Shown here: piece after piece, positions 11,161 through 22,229 of the stretch | Layout: every line of letters begins with the position of its first letter | How positions within the stretch are numbered: the first letter of the stretch is position 1 | NCBI GenBank assembly: GCA_963921195.1 | Contig: OY992539.1 | Coordinates: 212,168,035-212,232,034, forward strand | Length of the DNA: 64,000 nt | Direction of reading: 5' to 3' | From: Pegoplata infirma | Taxonomy: Eukaryota; Arthropoda; Insecta; Diptera; Anthomyiidae | Notes under the pieces: generated by a model | Databases searched by the model: none | Seen by the model: only the letters and a program-made list of their open reading frames with translations | What the model was told of the DNA's origin: nothing | Program-made: the position numbers and the translations under genes

Positions 11161-13478
11161 AAAGATTTAAAGAAAATAGCTCGATCTGTACTTGCAGAAA
11201 AAACACTAATAAAATTACTGACAAAATATGTCGCCATTAGGAACGTCTCTGAAACAGAACATGCAAATTCCTTTATTTGAGTCTGCAATTCCAGATCATG
11301 TTGGTAACCCTTGCAAAAAAATGTAAGAGACAAAAAAGTTGAAAGAAATTATGAAGTGCGGATGAGATTGCTGGAAATAGAATTGTAGTGTTGGAAACTG
11401 TTAAATTTTTTTCTGTAGAAACTATAAATAATCACATAATAAAAAACAATTTCCATTGACAAGACAAACCGACATTTAAAATCCTACTGGTGATAACACT
11501 AACTAGAGTGTTTGAAACCGGTGTGGGAATACCAAAAATGTCTATAATTTTTAGAAATTCAATTTTTCTTCTGCATTTTTTCAACTTAAACCCTTATAAA
11601 AAATATCTTAGTTTTTTCGAATTTTTCTTAAAGAAAACTGTCTCTGAATTCTTTTTTTGAAAAATTTTCTCATAATCTAAGTATTTTTCTATAGAAAAAA
11701 TTTTTGAAAATCTGACACAGTTTTTCTGCACACAAACTGTTAGAAGAAAAATGTCTATTTTATCTCGGAAAAATATTTCAGAAAAATTTTCTATTTCGAT
11801 GAATTAGAAACCGCCACAACTTAAACGCCTGCATTTTAAACTTAATCACAATTTATTCGGCGTACTTTTCCTCTAATCTCTTTAATTTCCCCTAGAGGCA
11901 ATTTTGAATATTTTTATGCAAAGTGTTAGTTTTTTTTTAGGTTAAATATATAATTAAATTTAGATTAAGTTAAATCAAAATCTGGTATTTCAATTTTAAG
12001 GTCTTTTAGAGAAACTTATTTATGCAAATTAAATATAATTTTCAGATAAGACACAATATTATTTTTATTGTTGTATTTAAGCATAACAAATCGATTTAGC
12101 CAGGTGTGAACATTATGATGATCTTCTATAAAAAAGAAATACATACAAAATTTAACAGGTTAACATGAATAAAAATTTAATTGCTTGGAAAAAATTATTA
12201 AGTAAAAAAAAAAAACAAAGCAGATGAAATTTGTAACACTTTTAAAATATTTGAAATTTTTGAAAAAAAAAACATATTAAGGCAACACCTAAGACTTGAT
12301 GGGCAAAGGTGATTTATATTAAATTTTATATATAAATTTTTGAATTAAAAAAAAATGGTTTTAGCAGTTTTTTTGCACTAAATTTTGAATAAAAATTTAA
12401 AATTCTCATATCCTTTAGAATCTAAAAATTTTATTGAATAAAAATTCATATTTAATTATAATTTTTAATTGATTTAATTAAAATAGTTATTAATACTGCA
12501 GTTGGTTACAATTAATGTATTTGTTAAAAAAATTATTGAGTGTTTTACGAAAATTTCGTATTTTGATAACTTTTTTAAATAAATAATTCAATCAATTTTA
12601 ATTTTTTGTCGGATAAAAGTTAATATTTAGTTAGATTTTTAATTAATTCAAATAAAATATTAATCAACAATGCATTTCATCTCAATTACTGTAGTTGTTG
12701 AAAAAATAACTGAGGTTTTCTATTAATTTGTCAATTTTGATATTTTTTTAATTGTATCAATTAAAAAAATTTTAACAACAGCTTTATTAAAGCTATTGCC
12801 ATTTTCTCGCTATTGCCATTTCCTTACATGCAATTTTTACGAAATTTGGTTGTAGACATCTCGAATATCTCTCTCATTTTCAATCTTCTGAAAATATCAA
12901 GTATTAAGTGTTCTATTTAACTGTTCTTTATATGATTTCCAAAGCAGTTACTTTAGTTACGCCCTTATTCTTATTCATAAAACTATTATTTTTGGAATAT
13001 TTATTTTGTGTCCACCCATTTTTTTTGTAAATTTTCTGAAACTTAAATTAAACAAGTTTTGTCATTTTCTTCTTGTTTAAAGTGTAGTTTTTTTTTTCAT
13101 AGTAGTATTTAATATTGAATAGAAATCAAGTTTTAGAGGGCGTTTATAATTAGTATGTTTTTTTTTGTAAAAGAATTAGTATCTTGTCAATGTAAAATAT
13201 GTAATTTTAAGCTTATAAATAATTAGATAATAATTTACGAATTAATCGTTAAATTCATTGGTAACATAAAATTGTTATAAATGATGTGTTAGAGATGGGA
13301 GTGGTATATTTAAATCAAATCAAAGGTTTAGTTTATTTATAAATATAAAATATGTTAAATGTAATAAATTTTATGAGAACAAAATTTTTAAATAAAATTT
13401 CTAAACTGAATTTAACACAAAAAGTGTGAACATTCTGTAGAACATTTCTAAGAATCTAAGAGATTTTTACTCCTAACC
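11161..13478. other. AT-rich non-coding DNA
   Basis: No gene recognised. About 11560-11820 contains degenerate words of the 35-bp satellite (TTTTTCTATAGAAAAA, TCTGACACAG). About 12420-12790 is ATTAATTG-type low complexity. The rest appears unique. Confidence 0.4.
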
Positions 13479-14043
13479 AGCGAGAGTGTTAAATTCAGCT
13501 GTGCCGAATCTTTTATACCCTCTAACATGCTAAAAAAAATAGAAAAATGCAGGTGTGTATTTTTAGACGAGGGGGCGGAGGCAGGGGATGACATATTTCC
13601 CCTCGAAATAAATGTTTAATAATTTATTTGTCATTAATTTTTCACTATATTTATACAATTTAATCATTATTTAGTTAAACATTTTTATTCCACGCCCACA
13701 AAAGGGGCGGACCAAAATAAATTACATTTTCTAGTCCCCTGGATGCAACTGCCAGACTTTGAACTTCTTCTGACAAAAAAATGTTTCATATGCTAAGCAA
13801 AATTTTGAAAAAATTGTGAAAAAATGCGGTTTTTTTAAATGTTAGTTTATTTCTTAAGGGGGAACTTTTTCCCCCTGATCCGATTTTGCCCATTTTCACA
13901 CTTAACAGATCATTGGACATATTCGTGCCAAACTTAAGAAATCTAGCTCTTTTATTTTGTCCTCGAATGTCTTAAAATATTTCGATCTGCTACAGACGGA
14001 ATGACAAATTGAGTATAACCCAATACTGTGGTTGAAGGGTATA
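13479..14043 (-). mobile_element. DINE-1/INE-1-like element, minus strand
   Basis: Read on the minus strand, it starts TATACCCTTCAACCACAGTA, passes CATTCCGTCTGTAG, GGCACGAATATGTCCAA, the TCGGATCAGGGGG block and GGGCGTGGAA, and ends GGGTATAAAAGATTCGGCACAG...GAATTTAACACTCTCGC. The order matches the other DINE copies in this window, but the GTCC microsatellite and CATAAAGTATATA block are missing. These are non-autonomous Helentron-type elements; no protein is encoded. Confidence 0.65.
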
Positions 14044-14275
14044 CAAATCCGCAAAAGGCGGAAAATAGGGCATTTTGGAACATTTATCTTCTGAACTAAG
14101 GGAAAAATATGCCAATATGATACATTTTGTATTTTCTAAACTAAAGTTCCTAGAAAATTTAATTGCGGACTATAGGATCCATTCGCGATTTTTTTTTTGA
14201 AAAATTCCCTTTTAATGGGAAGAAAAGGGGGAACATATGGCACATTGGTACATTTTGTTTTTTCTGAACTAATGG
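14044..14275 (-). repeat. AAAGTACC-family unit, inverted, left of an insertion
   Basis: On the minus strand this reads ACCATTAGTTCAGAAAA, ATGTACCAATGTG, CCCATTAAAAGGGAATTT, GGATCCTATAGTCCGC, the unit order of the AAAGTACC family. It continues at 16838 across the 9-bp duplication, which gives the empty-site reading for the element at 14276-16837. Confidence 0.6.
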
Positions 14276-14749
14276 GGCGACACGAAATAACTCCCACATG
14301 AAATAACTCCCACCTAAAAAATGAATAAAAGTCCCAAAAAAAAACTCCATACAAAGTTGGGAGTTATTTCATTTGAAGTAACTCCCAATTTAGTGGGACT
14401 TTTATCATTTTTGTTGGGAGTTATTTCATAATTTTCGTTGGGAGTTCTTTCATATGAAAGAACTCCCACTACAATAGCAATGAAATAACTCCCACTATTA
14501 TTTCATTGTTGGTGGATGTATCTTGAACATTTTGACTTACAGAATATTATTATTAATAAAATAAAATTCTTTGTGATTTTGGTACCAAATTTTTGAACGC
14601 AGTGCTTTCTAACATATTTGTATATTTCAGAAAATTTTCTACCAAAACTGGCAAGAATTTTTGAGTTAAGAGCGCACTGCAGCCGAAAATATTTTCGTTA
14701 GAATACAAAATTGTTAATAAAAACGGTTCAATTGAAAATATCCAACGCG

Positions 14750-15135
14750 TTGTGTTTTTCGATAACATACAAGATTGTTGGAAAAAGGTGAAAATTTAAA
14801 AGATTTAATTAGCAGTTGTTGTAAAAATTTGGTACCAAAAATCGCCGCGATTTCGGTAACAAACAAATTTGGAGGCAAAAAAAAAGCGCCGCAGGCGAAA
14901 ATTTTGTACCACAAATCGCGGCGATTTTTGGTACCAAATTTTCGCCTGCGGCGCTTTTTACAACAACTGCTAATTAAATCTTTTAAATTTTTGGTAACAA
15001 ACAAATTTTCATCTGCGGCTCTATTTACAACAGGTTGTAATTAAATCTTTTAAATTTTCGGTAACATACAAATTTGTCGCAAAAAGCACCGCAGGCGAAA
15101 AATTGGTACTAAAAATCGCCGCAAATCGCACATCC
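14750..15135. repeat. Inverted-repeat block with AATCGCCGCGATT and GCGCCGCAGGCG cores
   Basis: AAAGCGCCGCAGGCGAAAATT (about 14884) is mirrored by AATTTTCGCCTGCGGCGCTTT (about 14938), and TTAATTAGCAGTTGTTGTAAA by its complement near 14962. Partial further copies follow to 15120. The paired small ORFs at 14714-15004 and 14775-15044 arise because the two strands read alike. Confidence 0.65.
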
Positions 15136-15315
15136 AGCGATGTTTGTAGGTAACCGAATCAAGTCAAACAGAACACTCGCAATCAGTGTATTTTTGCATG
15201 TTATCGAATAACTCTTAAAAAAATCAGCCGTCAACTTTCGCATTCGGCAATTATAACATGTTTGCATTGTACCGAAAGTAAGATCGGGATCCTCATGCTA
15301 GATTTATCTGATATA

Positions 15316-16586
15316 TGTGGGTGAAATCAAAAAATGTCAGTGTTTTTGAGCCAAAATTGTACAAACAAAAAATTTTAATTTTTGGTAAATTTTTTTATTA
15401 AAATCGATATGTTACATCACTACTAATATAACTATAAAAGATCTCTTCTATAAACTGTTTTAAACAAATTTTATCGACATTTTTATGATTTTTTTGGTGA
15501 CGGAGTTTACATTCACCTTAGAAAAATACATTAAATTTTTTTAATTTTCTTTGAAAACATTTTATTGTAATTTAAAACACTTATTTATGTAATTGCTAAC
15601 AATTTTTGTAATTAGGATTTTTTTCTGGTTTTTGTTATTAAAGATTTTACAATTATTTTTTATTTTAATAGGATTTTTCTAAGGAAATGTAAAATAAATT
15701 TATTATTATTTCTGTTAAAATAAGTTTTTTTACTTTTTTGAATGACTAGTGTTAATATTTGCGTCGGTTTTAACAACTTCATAAGGTTTTTTAATGCAAT
15801 CTGCAAAAAAAAAAAAAAAAGTTGACGGAGTTTACAGAGACGGAGTTTACATTTCGTCACTTTTTGCCCTTTTTTTCGAAAAATATTTGTCGGAAATTGG
15901 TTTCCGAAAAAAAATCATTAGATGTCAACTAGATACGTCAAAATATGACGATATTTCAGATGCACGCTAAGTAGTTTTGTTGTAAACTTGGAGACGGAGT
16001 TTACAGCATTTTTCGATTTTTCATTTATGATTTAGCTTTTCATACAGGGAAATTAATATGCAGGGAGCAAACTTGAAACCAATGATGCAAAATGATACTT
16101 TATAGCCTCGCGTTTAATAAATGGGGCAATAACCTATTATTTTTCTAAACACAATACGTCAAAAACAACAAAATTGTCAGGTTCCATAATGTCTAAAAAA
16201 AGTGTCGAAAAATCGTTACACAATTGAAGCCGTGTTTGTATGGGTAAAAGAGATAGTTATGACTATACAAAAATATTTTTTAAGAACGTCAACATGCCCT
16301 CTTTAAAAATGTAGTCAATTATTAAGAGTTTGGGTTATTGTTTTTTAAGATATAACCGGTTAAAGTTTAAAAAATGAAAATGTTACTGGCGACGGAGTTT
16401 ACATTTGGCCTACAAAAATGAAAATAACTTGTTTAAAATAGCTTACTAGTATCCGGATTGTTGTTAGTTATGTAGAACGCCAATCTATGCGACGTTGTAC
16501 ATTAAAAAATATGCGAATACTTTAACCCATGTATAAGATATTACACGATTACATGGTTTGGTTGACATTTTTTGATTTCACCCATG
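15316..16586. mobile_element. TA-flanked element nested in the 2.56-kb element
   Basis: GGGTGAAATCAAAAAATGTCA near 15319 is matched by its exact complement at about 16563-16583, with TA on each side (15314-15315, 16587-16588). The 1.27-kb length fits Tc1/mariner, but no transposase motif was found on either strand. The word GACGGAGTTTACA occurs five times inside, near 15499, 15824, 15839, 15992 and 16392, all in the same orientation. Confidence 0.55.
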
Positions 16587-16837
16587 TACATATTTTCCCT
16601 TATTGTTTGTTGAATTTTTGTTCAGACTTTTACATTTTTTTATTGGGACTTCTTTCATTATTAATGGGAGTTATTTCATTGGCACTTATTTCATTTTGTA
16701 GGTGGAAGTTATTTCATTGCAGTTGGGACTTTTTTCATTTATTTCTACATTGGGACATATTTCATTTTTGGTAGGATTTATTTCATTGGGAGTTTTTTCG
16801 TGGGAGTTATTTCATGTGTGAGTTATTTCGTGTCGCC

Positions 16838-17090
16838 AACTAATGGTCCCAGAAACTTGAAATTTGAACTCCGGGATCCTGCCACGAAAATAACATTCTG
16901 AAACAAGAACTTTTTAAAAACTCCGATTCGATGGTGGGAAAAGGGAGAAAATAGGGCACTTTTTTACTTTTTGTTTCTACTGACATAATGTTTCTACAAA
17001 CTTGAAATTCAGACTTTAGGATCGTCTTGCAGAAAAGAACATTCTGGAAAAGTATTTTTTGAAAATTCCGCCGCTAAGGCGAAAGATTTT
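16838..17090 (-). repeat. AAAGTACC-family unit, inverted, right of the insertion
   Basis: Minus-strand continuation of 14044-14275 after the second AACTAATGG. It contains CAAACTTGAAATTCAGACT and GGATCGTCTTGC. Confidence 0.55.
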
Positions 17091-17870
17091 TTCACTAAAG
17101 TTTTTGACTCAACATTTTTTTGTACTTAACATTTTTTTTCACTCAAATTTTTTTTACTTAATTTTTTTTACTAAAATTTTTTTTTATTCAAATTTTTTTT
17201 ACTCAAATTTTTTTCACTTAAAATTTTTTTAGTCAAGTTTTTTTACTCAATTTTATTTTTACTCATTTTTTTTATTGGAAAAAATTTTAGTGAAAAAATT
17301 GAGTTTTTTTTACATAATTTTTTTTTTCACTCAATTTTTTTTTACTCACACTTTTTTTACTCAATTTTTTTTTATGGAGGTGGCACTTCCCATGAAAGTT
17401 AAAAAAAAAATTTATTTTTGTATGTAAAATTCAATTTTAATTTATTCTAAAGAGTGGGTTTTTAACAAAATCCGTCAAAAAATGTAGAAGTTACATGCAT
17501 TTGAACATAAATGGATAAATTTAGTTTTATATAAAAACAGTTGTATTTGTTTATTTCGGGTGTGCCAAAGGTAAAAACACATTAATATAATTGTATTTGT
17601 ATGAAAACTGATTTTCTGCATTTTTACTCAAATGCATGTTACTTGTACAATTTTCAACGTATATTTTTAAAAAGCCTAAGAATTTCTTCGTAATAGATCA
17701 GACTTGAACTAAAAAAAAATGAAATAAAAAAAAAAAATCTGAAATTTACCATAGAATTTACTTATTTTCCGAATTCCAGTAAAATTGAAGCAAAATTATA
17801 GATATATCGATTAATAACTTCTAATCAGGTTAAAAAATGTTGTAAGTAGAACAGATAAAGTGTTAAATAT
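17091..17870. other. T-rich ACTCAATTTTT low complexity, then unique AT-rich DNA
   Basis: About 17095-17375 is a run of TTTTTTACTCAAATTTTT variants. 17380-17870 is unique-looking AT-rich sequence. No gene. Confidence 0.45.
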
Positions 17871-18406
17871 CACCGTCCAACAGCCAATATTAAACATGAA
17901 CCGGATGATACACGTCTGAAAGTGGAAATCAAATTAAGTAAAACTGCATTTACAAGTTTTCATTTTATGATCCTGTTTCATTTTAAAAGGACTTCAAAGT
18001 TTTAAAGGATACATTTTGAAATATTTTTCCAATAGTGATGGCAAATAAAAGAGGAGGATTTCCCTTAATTTTTTAATTTTTTTTATTTTACCAGGATAAA
18101 AGGATGTGAATAAAGTCCCTTGAAAACTTTTATCAAAATATTTTGTTGAACATTTTGAATGATATTAAAGGATAAAGTTTTAAAAGACGTAACTTACCTC
18201 CTTTTTCCTGACATGAAAAAATAATCAAAAACGAAAATTAGGGGAGATCCTCCTCTTTCATTTGATATCAATAGTGGCCTCCTAGGAAAAGGACAAATAT
18301 TACAAAAATATTTTATAAAATTTAGTGCTCCCAGACTTTGAAGTCCTTTTAAAGGAAACAGGATCACGAAATGAAAAGCTGTAAATGCAGTTTTACTACA
18401 TTATTA
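17871..18406. mobile_element. CACCG foldback MITE, copy a (right end lost)
   Basis: Starts CACCGTCCAACAGCCAATAT and shows both halves of the family: ATCCTGTTTCATTTTAAAAGG early and CCTTTTAAAGGAAACAGGAT late, with GAGGAGGATTTCC / GGAGATCCTCCTC inner arms. It stops at TTTACTACATT, where other copies continue for about 80 more bases. The TA-flanked Tc1 element begins at once. Confidence 0.65.
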
Positions 18407-18984
18407 TACACTCCGCATCATAACTATAGCCGCATTGCATTTTTCGGTTTATTTAATGTTCAAGAAGTATTTTTATGAAACCTATTATGGTATATTACAG
18501 TGTTATAACAGTTCTCTTGTTTTTGTAAATTTGAGCCATCAGCTGTTTGAATTGAGAAAACGGCGACCTATAACTGTATTTCTCAGTGTTTCATAACCAG
18601 TGTTACCGTTGTGCGACTTAAGTTGCAATTTGCAACCTTTTTGACGCCCTGAGACTTTTTGTGCGACTTTTTAAAATTGTCTAATTTTGCAACTTTTTCC
18701 AACTTTGTGCGACTTTTTTCCCCTTTTTTGTTGAGTGAAATATTTTTTTACTTTTAAAGACATACACTGCGAAATTAAATATAATTCAAATATTTTTGAA
18801 ACGTTTGGAATTTTAAAAATAAATCTTAAGGTCGCTCTCGCGGTCAAATCAAACAAAAAATCATCAAAAAACAGAATTAAAATATAAACCATTTCATAAG
18901 ATATAGCCCATTCCTTTAGATACATCCCATAATATCGTGAAATATTACATGGAAACACCTTTATGAAATGGAGATAGGTTGTTG

Positions 18985-19345
18985 GTATGTTCAGAAAAAT
19001 GTTGGGGAGTAAAACTTAATTAGGGTCGGTCTCACTTTTCATCCCTCTAGGAGGTCCCCTTGGAGCGGTAGGAGCGGATTTAATAAAAAAAGTTCTAACA
19101 AATAAAAAGCATTGTATGGGGACCGCCTTAAGGGTTGAAGTGTGTTCTGAAAAATGTTGGGATTAAAAAACTATTGGGGGGTCGGCCATACATTTGACTC
19201 CTCCAGAGGCACCCCTGGTACAGTTAGAGGTAGGAGAAATTTTATCTTTGTTATACTTGCATTGAAGATAGGGATAAGGTTTATTTGCAAAAAATGTTGG
19301 GAGGACAAATTAATGGAGGTCGATTTCACAATTTATCTCTGTTTG
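18985..19345 (+). repeat. Three degenerate ~145-bp tandem units inside the hAT
   Basis: Units begin with AAAAATGTTGGG at about 18998, 19149 and 19290, each followed by GGGTCGG(T/C)C-like and TCCTCCAGAGG/CTCTAGGAGG-like blocks. They are richer in G+C than the surroundings. The short ORF at 19154-19354 crosses the last units. Confidence 0.45.
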
Positions 19346-19447
19346 GGCGTGTAGGTGTGTAGGTGTAAAAATTCACAAAAAGGCCCACAACTGCCACGGA
19401 TTCGCCAAAAATGAGGTAAAATTAAAATTTTTTCCAAAACATACCTA

Positions 19448-20181
19448 CCCGACTAAAAAAGTTTAGATATAGGATCATATTATTTAATATATTTATATAT
19501 GGCCATTAGAGTGTCCCTTATTTTGGAAATGTTGGAAATGTTGAGACGGTACCCCCTCATTTATTTCCTTTTGACTAAAAAATAACTCAGGAAAAATTTT
19601 ACGCCCCTACGACCACGCCTTCCCTACGCGACGGGGCCTTAAAGAACGGGGCCTTAAAAATCATTTTTCCATACAAACCAAAAATTTTTTTTTTGATTTT
19701 TAATTTTTTTGTTATTAATTATAATATTACTTGGTTAGCTTATTCACGACAAAAAATTTGATTTTGGTGGGATGAGGCTTTCAGTTCTAAAAAATTTTTC
19801 GAAAAAAAAAATTTAGAGCTTTTGGGGTCCTACAGTAAAAATTTTTTAAAAATTTTTTTTTTTAGTTTTGACAAGCAACCGTTTTAGTTGTAATGTTGCT
19901 TTTAATGATATATATTCATAAAAAAATATTATTCATATCTGTCATATATATTATTCATATTTTATCTTATGATATAAAATTATATACAATTATATCAAAT
20001 TAGATAAACCCAATATTCGGATCTAAAACGATCATATTTAATCTAATATAACAAATTTTGAGCTATTTTGATCCACCAATTTCATCATCTTATTTTATCC
20101 AAATACGTGTTGGGCCATATCAAATTATGTATTGCTCAATTTCAAATTATGTATGGACCTGTATATTTATTTTTAGTCGGG
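19448..20181. mobile_element. TA-flanked MITE with CCCGACTAAAAA ends
   Basis: CCCGACTAAAAA at 19448 and TTTTTAGTCGGG ending at 20181, with TA at 19446-19447 and 20182-20183. It is AT-rich with no reading frame. The end resembles CCCGTGTAAAAA of the element at 32446-34826, suggesting one superfamily. It lies wholly inside the hAT. Confidence 0.6.
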
Positions 20182-20490
20182 TAAGCCCTAACTCTACTCC
20201 CTAAGGAAGCTTCCCCTTAGAAGCTCCCTTAGGGGGGGAAAAAAATAAAAAATCTTCAACCCTCAAAAAAAAATTGTGCGACTTTTATTTGGAAAAACGA
20301 CTTTTTTGTGCGACTTTTTTTGTATAAAACGACTTTTTGTGCGACTTTTTAAAAATTCTCAACGGTAACACTGTTCATAACTATAGCCGCATTTCAATAA
20401 AATCAGTTGAAATGAGTTCAAGTCAAAGTTTCGTGGCCAAATAAATTTTTTTTTTGGTAAAATTCGTTCCTCTATTAATTTTTAAATAAA

Positions 20491-20640
20491 ATGCCACATG
20501 GTAAATTTTTAAATGAAGTCGAAAAAGGCCAAATTTTAGCCTTTTTAGAAAGTGGTTTAATTTATCGCGAAATTAGGCGAAAAATTAAGCGATCTGACAA
20601 AGTTATCCGAAATTTTGTAAAAAATAAAAGTCTTGTTATC
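20491..20640 (+). pseudogene. Tc1-like transposase N-terminal fragment (left arm)
   Basis: From the ATG at 20491 the frame reads MPHGKFLNEVEKGQILAF, then GLIYREIRRKIKRSDKVI and NFVKNK. This is the first helix-turn-helix of a Tc1-type transposase (EKGQIL...G.S.REI...I.RS..VI..F), which binds the terminal repeat. After about codon 47 the homology stops and the sequence runs into the inverted copy. The 89-residue ORF is therefore a 5' stub with a chance tail. Catalytic residues are absent. Confidence 0.75.
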
Positions 20641-21485
20641 GTTCCAGACTCCTTTAAGACTCTACTTTTTGTAGAATTGGACACATTCAAGCCGCATTCA
20701 TTACCAATCTGCGAAAGAGTTTTCATAGAATTGCTAGCAGCGTTAATAATACGGCGATGATCTCTCTCAGATAGCATTTTTTCGACCCCCTGTTTTGTTC
20801 ATCCCGTATCCACTTTTATTTTTTACAAAATTTTGGATAACTTTGTCAGATCGCTTAATTTTTCGTCCAATTTCGCGATAACTTAAACCACTTTCTAAAA
20901 AGGCTATAATTTTGACTTTTTATACCCTCCAATCACAGTATGGGGGTACACTCACTTTGTCATTCCGTGTGTAACGCATCGAAATATCGGTCTAGGCCCC
21001 ATAAAGTATATATTTTATTGATCAGTGATCGATTCTAAGACATTCTAGCGACGTCCGTCCGTCCGTCTCTCCGTCTTTCCGTCTGTCCGTGTGTAGAGGA
21101 CACGATACAGTCCAAAATAAAAGAGCTAGACTTCCGAAGTTTGGCACGAATATGTCTTATATTCCTAGGCAGGTTAAGTTCGGAAATGGGCAAAATCGGA
21201 CCAAGGGGAAAAAAGTTTCCCCTTGGAGAACTAAACCAACCCAAGAAAAAACGCATTTTTTGCAGAGTTTTTTGTACTTTTGGTAAGCAAATGCAACATT
21301 CTTATCTCAGAAGAAGTTCAAAATCGTAAGGGGAAGGTGCCCCCTAACGTCTCCCACGAACCCCCCTCCCAAAAAAAACGCCCCTGGATTTTTTTTTTAC
21401 ATTTCGGAGGGTATAAAAGATTCGGCACAGCCGAATGTAACACTCTCACTTGTTCGACTTCATTTAAAAATTTACCACGTGGCAT
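20640..21485 (-). pseudogene. Tc1-like transposase N-terminal half, split by a DINE and frameshifted
   Basis: On the minus strand an ATG at 21485-21483 begins MPRGKFLNEVE and is interrupted at 21453 by a DINE. Past 20920 the frame resumes with IAFLESGLSYREIGRKIKRS, then NKTGGRK. A one-base shift near 20778 then leads to LSERDHRRIINAASNS and TLSQIGNECGLNVSNST. These are the two helix-turn-helix domains (PAIRED-like) and the linker of a Tc1-type transposase. The arm ends before the DDE domain. It was a related copy, less decayed than the left arm at several residues. Confidence 0.75.
20921..21453 (+). mobile_element. DINE-1/INE-1-like element, plus strand
   Basis: Starts TATACCCTCCAATCACAGTA, then CATTCCGTGTGTAACGCATC, CCCATAAAGTATATATT, GTCCGTCCGTC microsatellite, GGCACGAATATGTC, and ends GGGTATAAAAGATTCGGCAC, GCCGAATGTAACACTCTCACTTGT. 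TTCGGC-ACA-GCCGAA is a 3' hairpin. It sits between T residues of the Tc1 right arm without a clear duplication, as expected of Helitron-type insertion. Short ORFs here on both strands are not genes. Confidence 0.7.
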
Positions 21486-21785
21486 TTTGTTAAAAAATTA
21501 ATAGAGGAACGAATTTTACCAAAAAAAAAAATAATTTGGCCACGAAACTTTGACTTGAACTCATTTCAACTGATTTTATTGAAATGCGGCTATAGTTATG
21601 AAACACTGACAAATACAGTTATTGGTCGCCGTTTTCTGAATTCAAACAGCTGATGGCTCAAATTTACAAAAACAAGAGAACTGTTATAACACTGTAATAT
21701 ACCATAATAGGTTTCATAAAAATACTTCTTGAACATTAAACAAACCGAAAAATGCAATGCGGATATAGTTATGATGCGGAGTGTA

Positions 21786-22229
21786 TATTATTTTCTTAAA
21801 AAAGTGTCTCATAATCTAAGAATTTTCCTTATTTAAGAATTTTTTAACTTGATTACTTTTTTTTATTGAAATTTATAATATTAAAAGCTTCTTTTAAATT
21901 TTAATATAAAATTTTAATGAATGACCTTTTCCGCATAACCTTAAATAAATAAAATTAAAACCACAATTAGTTAATGATGTGTGTTTTTATTTGTTTGTAT
22001 TTAGATGGGTGTACAACAGAAAATTTATTATTATTAAATTTCCTATTAGATTGTATATTTGATGAATGAGTTCGAACTTTGTTTGATTTTGAATGATTGC
22101 TTTTAACTGGTTTAAATCATCATCTGCAAGTCTATATTAATGTTATCAGTTTTATAGATAATTTGATAGCAAGTTTTATAACAAATTTTATAGTGGTTTT
22201 AAACGATTATTAAGTTTGGTCATAATAAC
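21786..22229. other. AT-rich non-coding DNA
   Basis: Begins with degenerate satellite words (GTGTCTCATAATCTAAGAATTTT). No gene or clear element recognised. Confidence 0.4.

Larger units (their letters stand above)
14276..16837. mobile_element. 2.56-kb element with 9-bp target duplication (MULE/foldback-like)
   Basis: Ends are GGCGACACGAAATAACTCCCA and its complement, flanked by AACTAATGG at 14267-14275 and 16838-16846. A 9-bp duplication is typical of Mutator-like and Drosophila FB-type elements. The ends carry many copies, in both orientations, of GGGAGTTATTTCAT (about 14276-14510 and 16640-16837). No transposase frame is visible; the ORFs at 14136-14354, 14159-14350 and 16529-16774 lie across the terminal repeats. 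The interior holds a GC-richer inverted-repeat block and a nested TA-flanked element. Confidence 0.8.
18598..20373. mobile_element. hAT element, 1.78 kb, non-autonomous
   Basis: Ends CAGTGTTACCGTTG and CAACGGTAACACTG, flanked by the 8-bp duplication TTCATAAC (18590-18597, 20374-20381). Subterminal GTGCGACTTTTT words are abundant at both ends (18612-18725 and 20275-20352). Removing the insert rejoins the left arm of the Tc1 element, as predicted from its right arm. No hAT transposase motifs are seen; the 95-residue ORF at 18671-18958 (minus) is unrecognised. Confidence 0.85.
18409..21783. mobile_element. Palindromic Tc1-type element made of two 5' ends
   Basis: Outer ends CACTCCGCATCATAACTATA and its complement, flanked by TA (18407-18408 and 21784-21785). 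The left arm (18409-18597 plus 20382-20640) carries 5' leader and the first ~47 codons of a Tc1-like transposase on the plus strand. The right arm carries the same leader and more of the transposase N-terminus on the minus strand. The two halves meet tail to tail near 20640, so no 3' end or DDE domain exists. The left arm is split by a hAT (18598-20373), the right arm by a DINE (20921-21453). It cannot encode an active enzyme. Confidence 0.8.

Noticed and set aside
14714..15044. Opposed ORFs of about 90 residues
   Set aside because: Both come from an inverted-repeat block that reads alike on the two strands.
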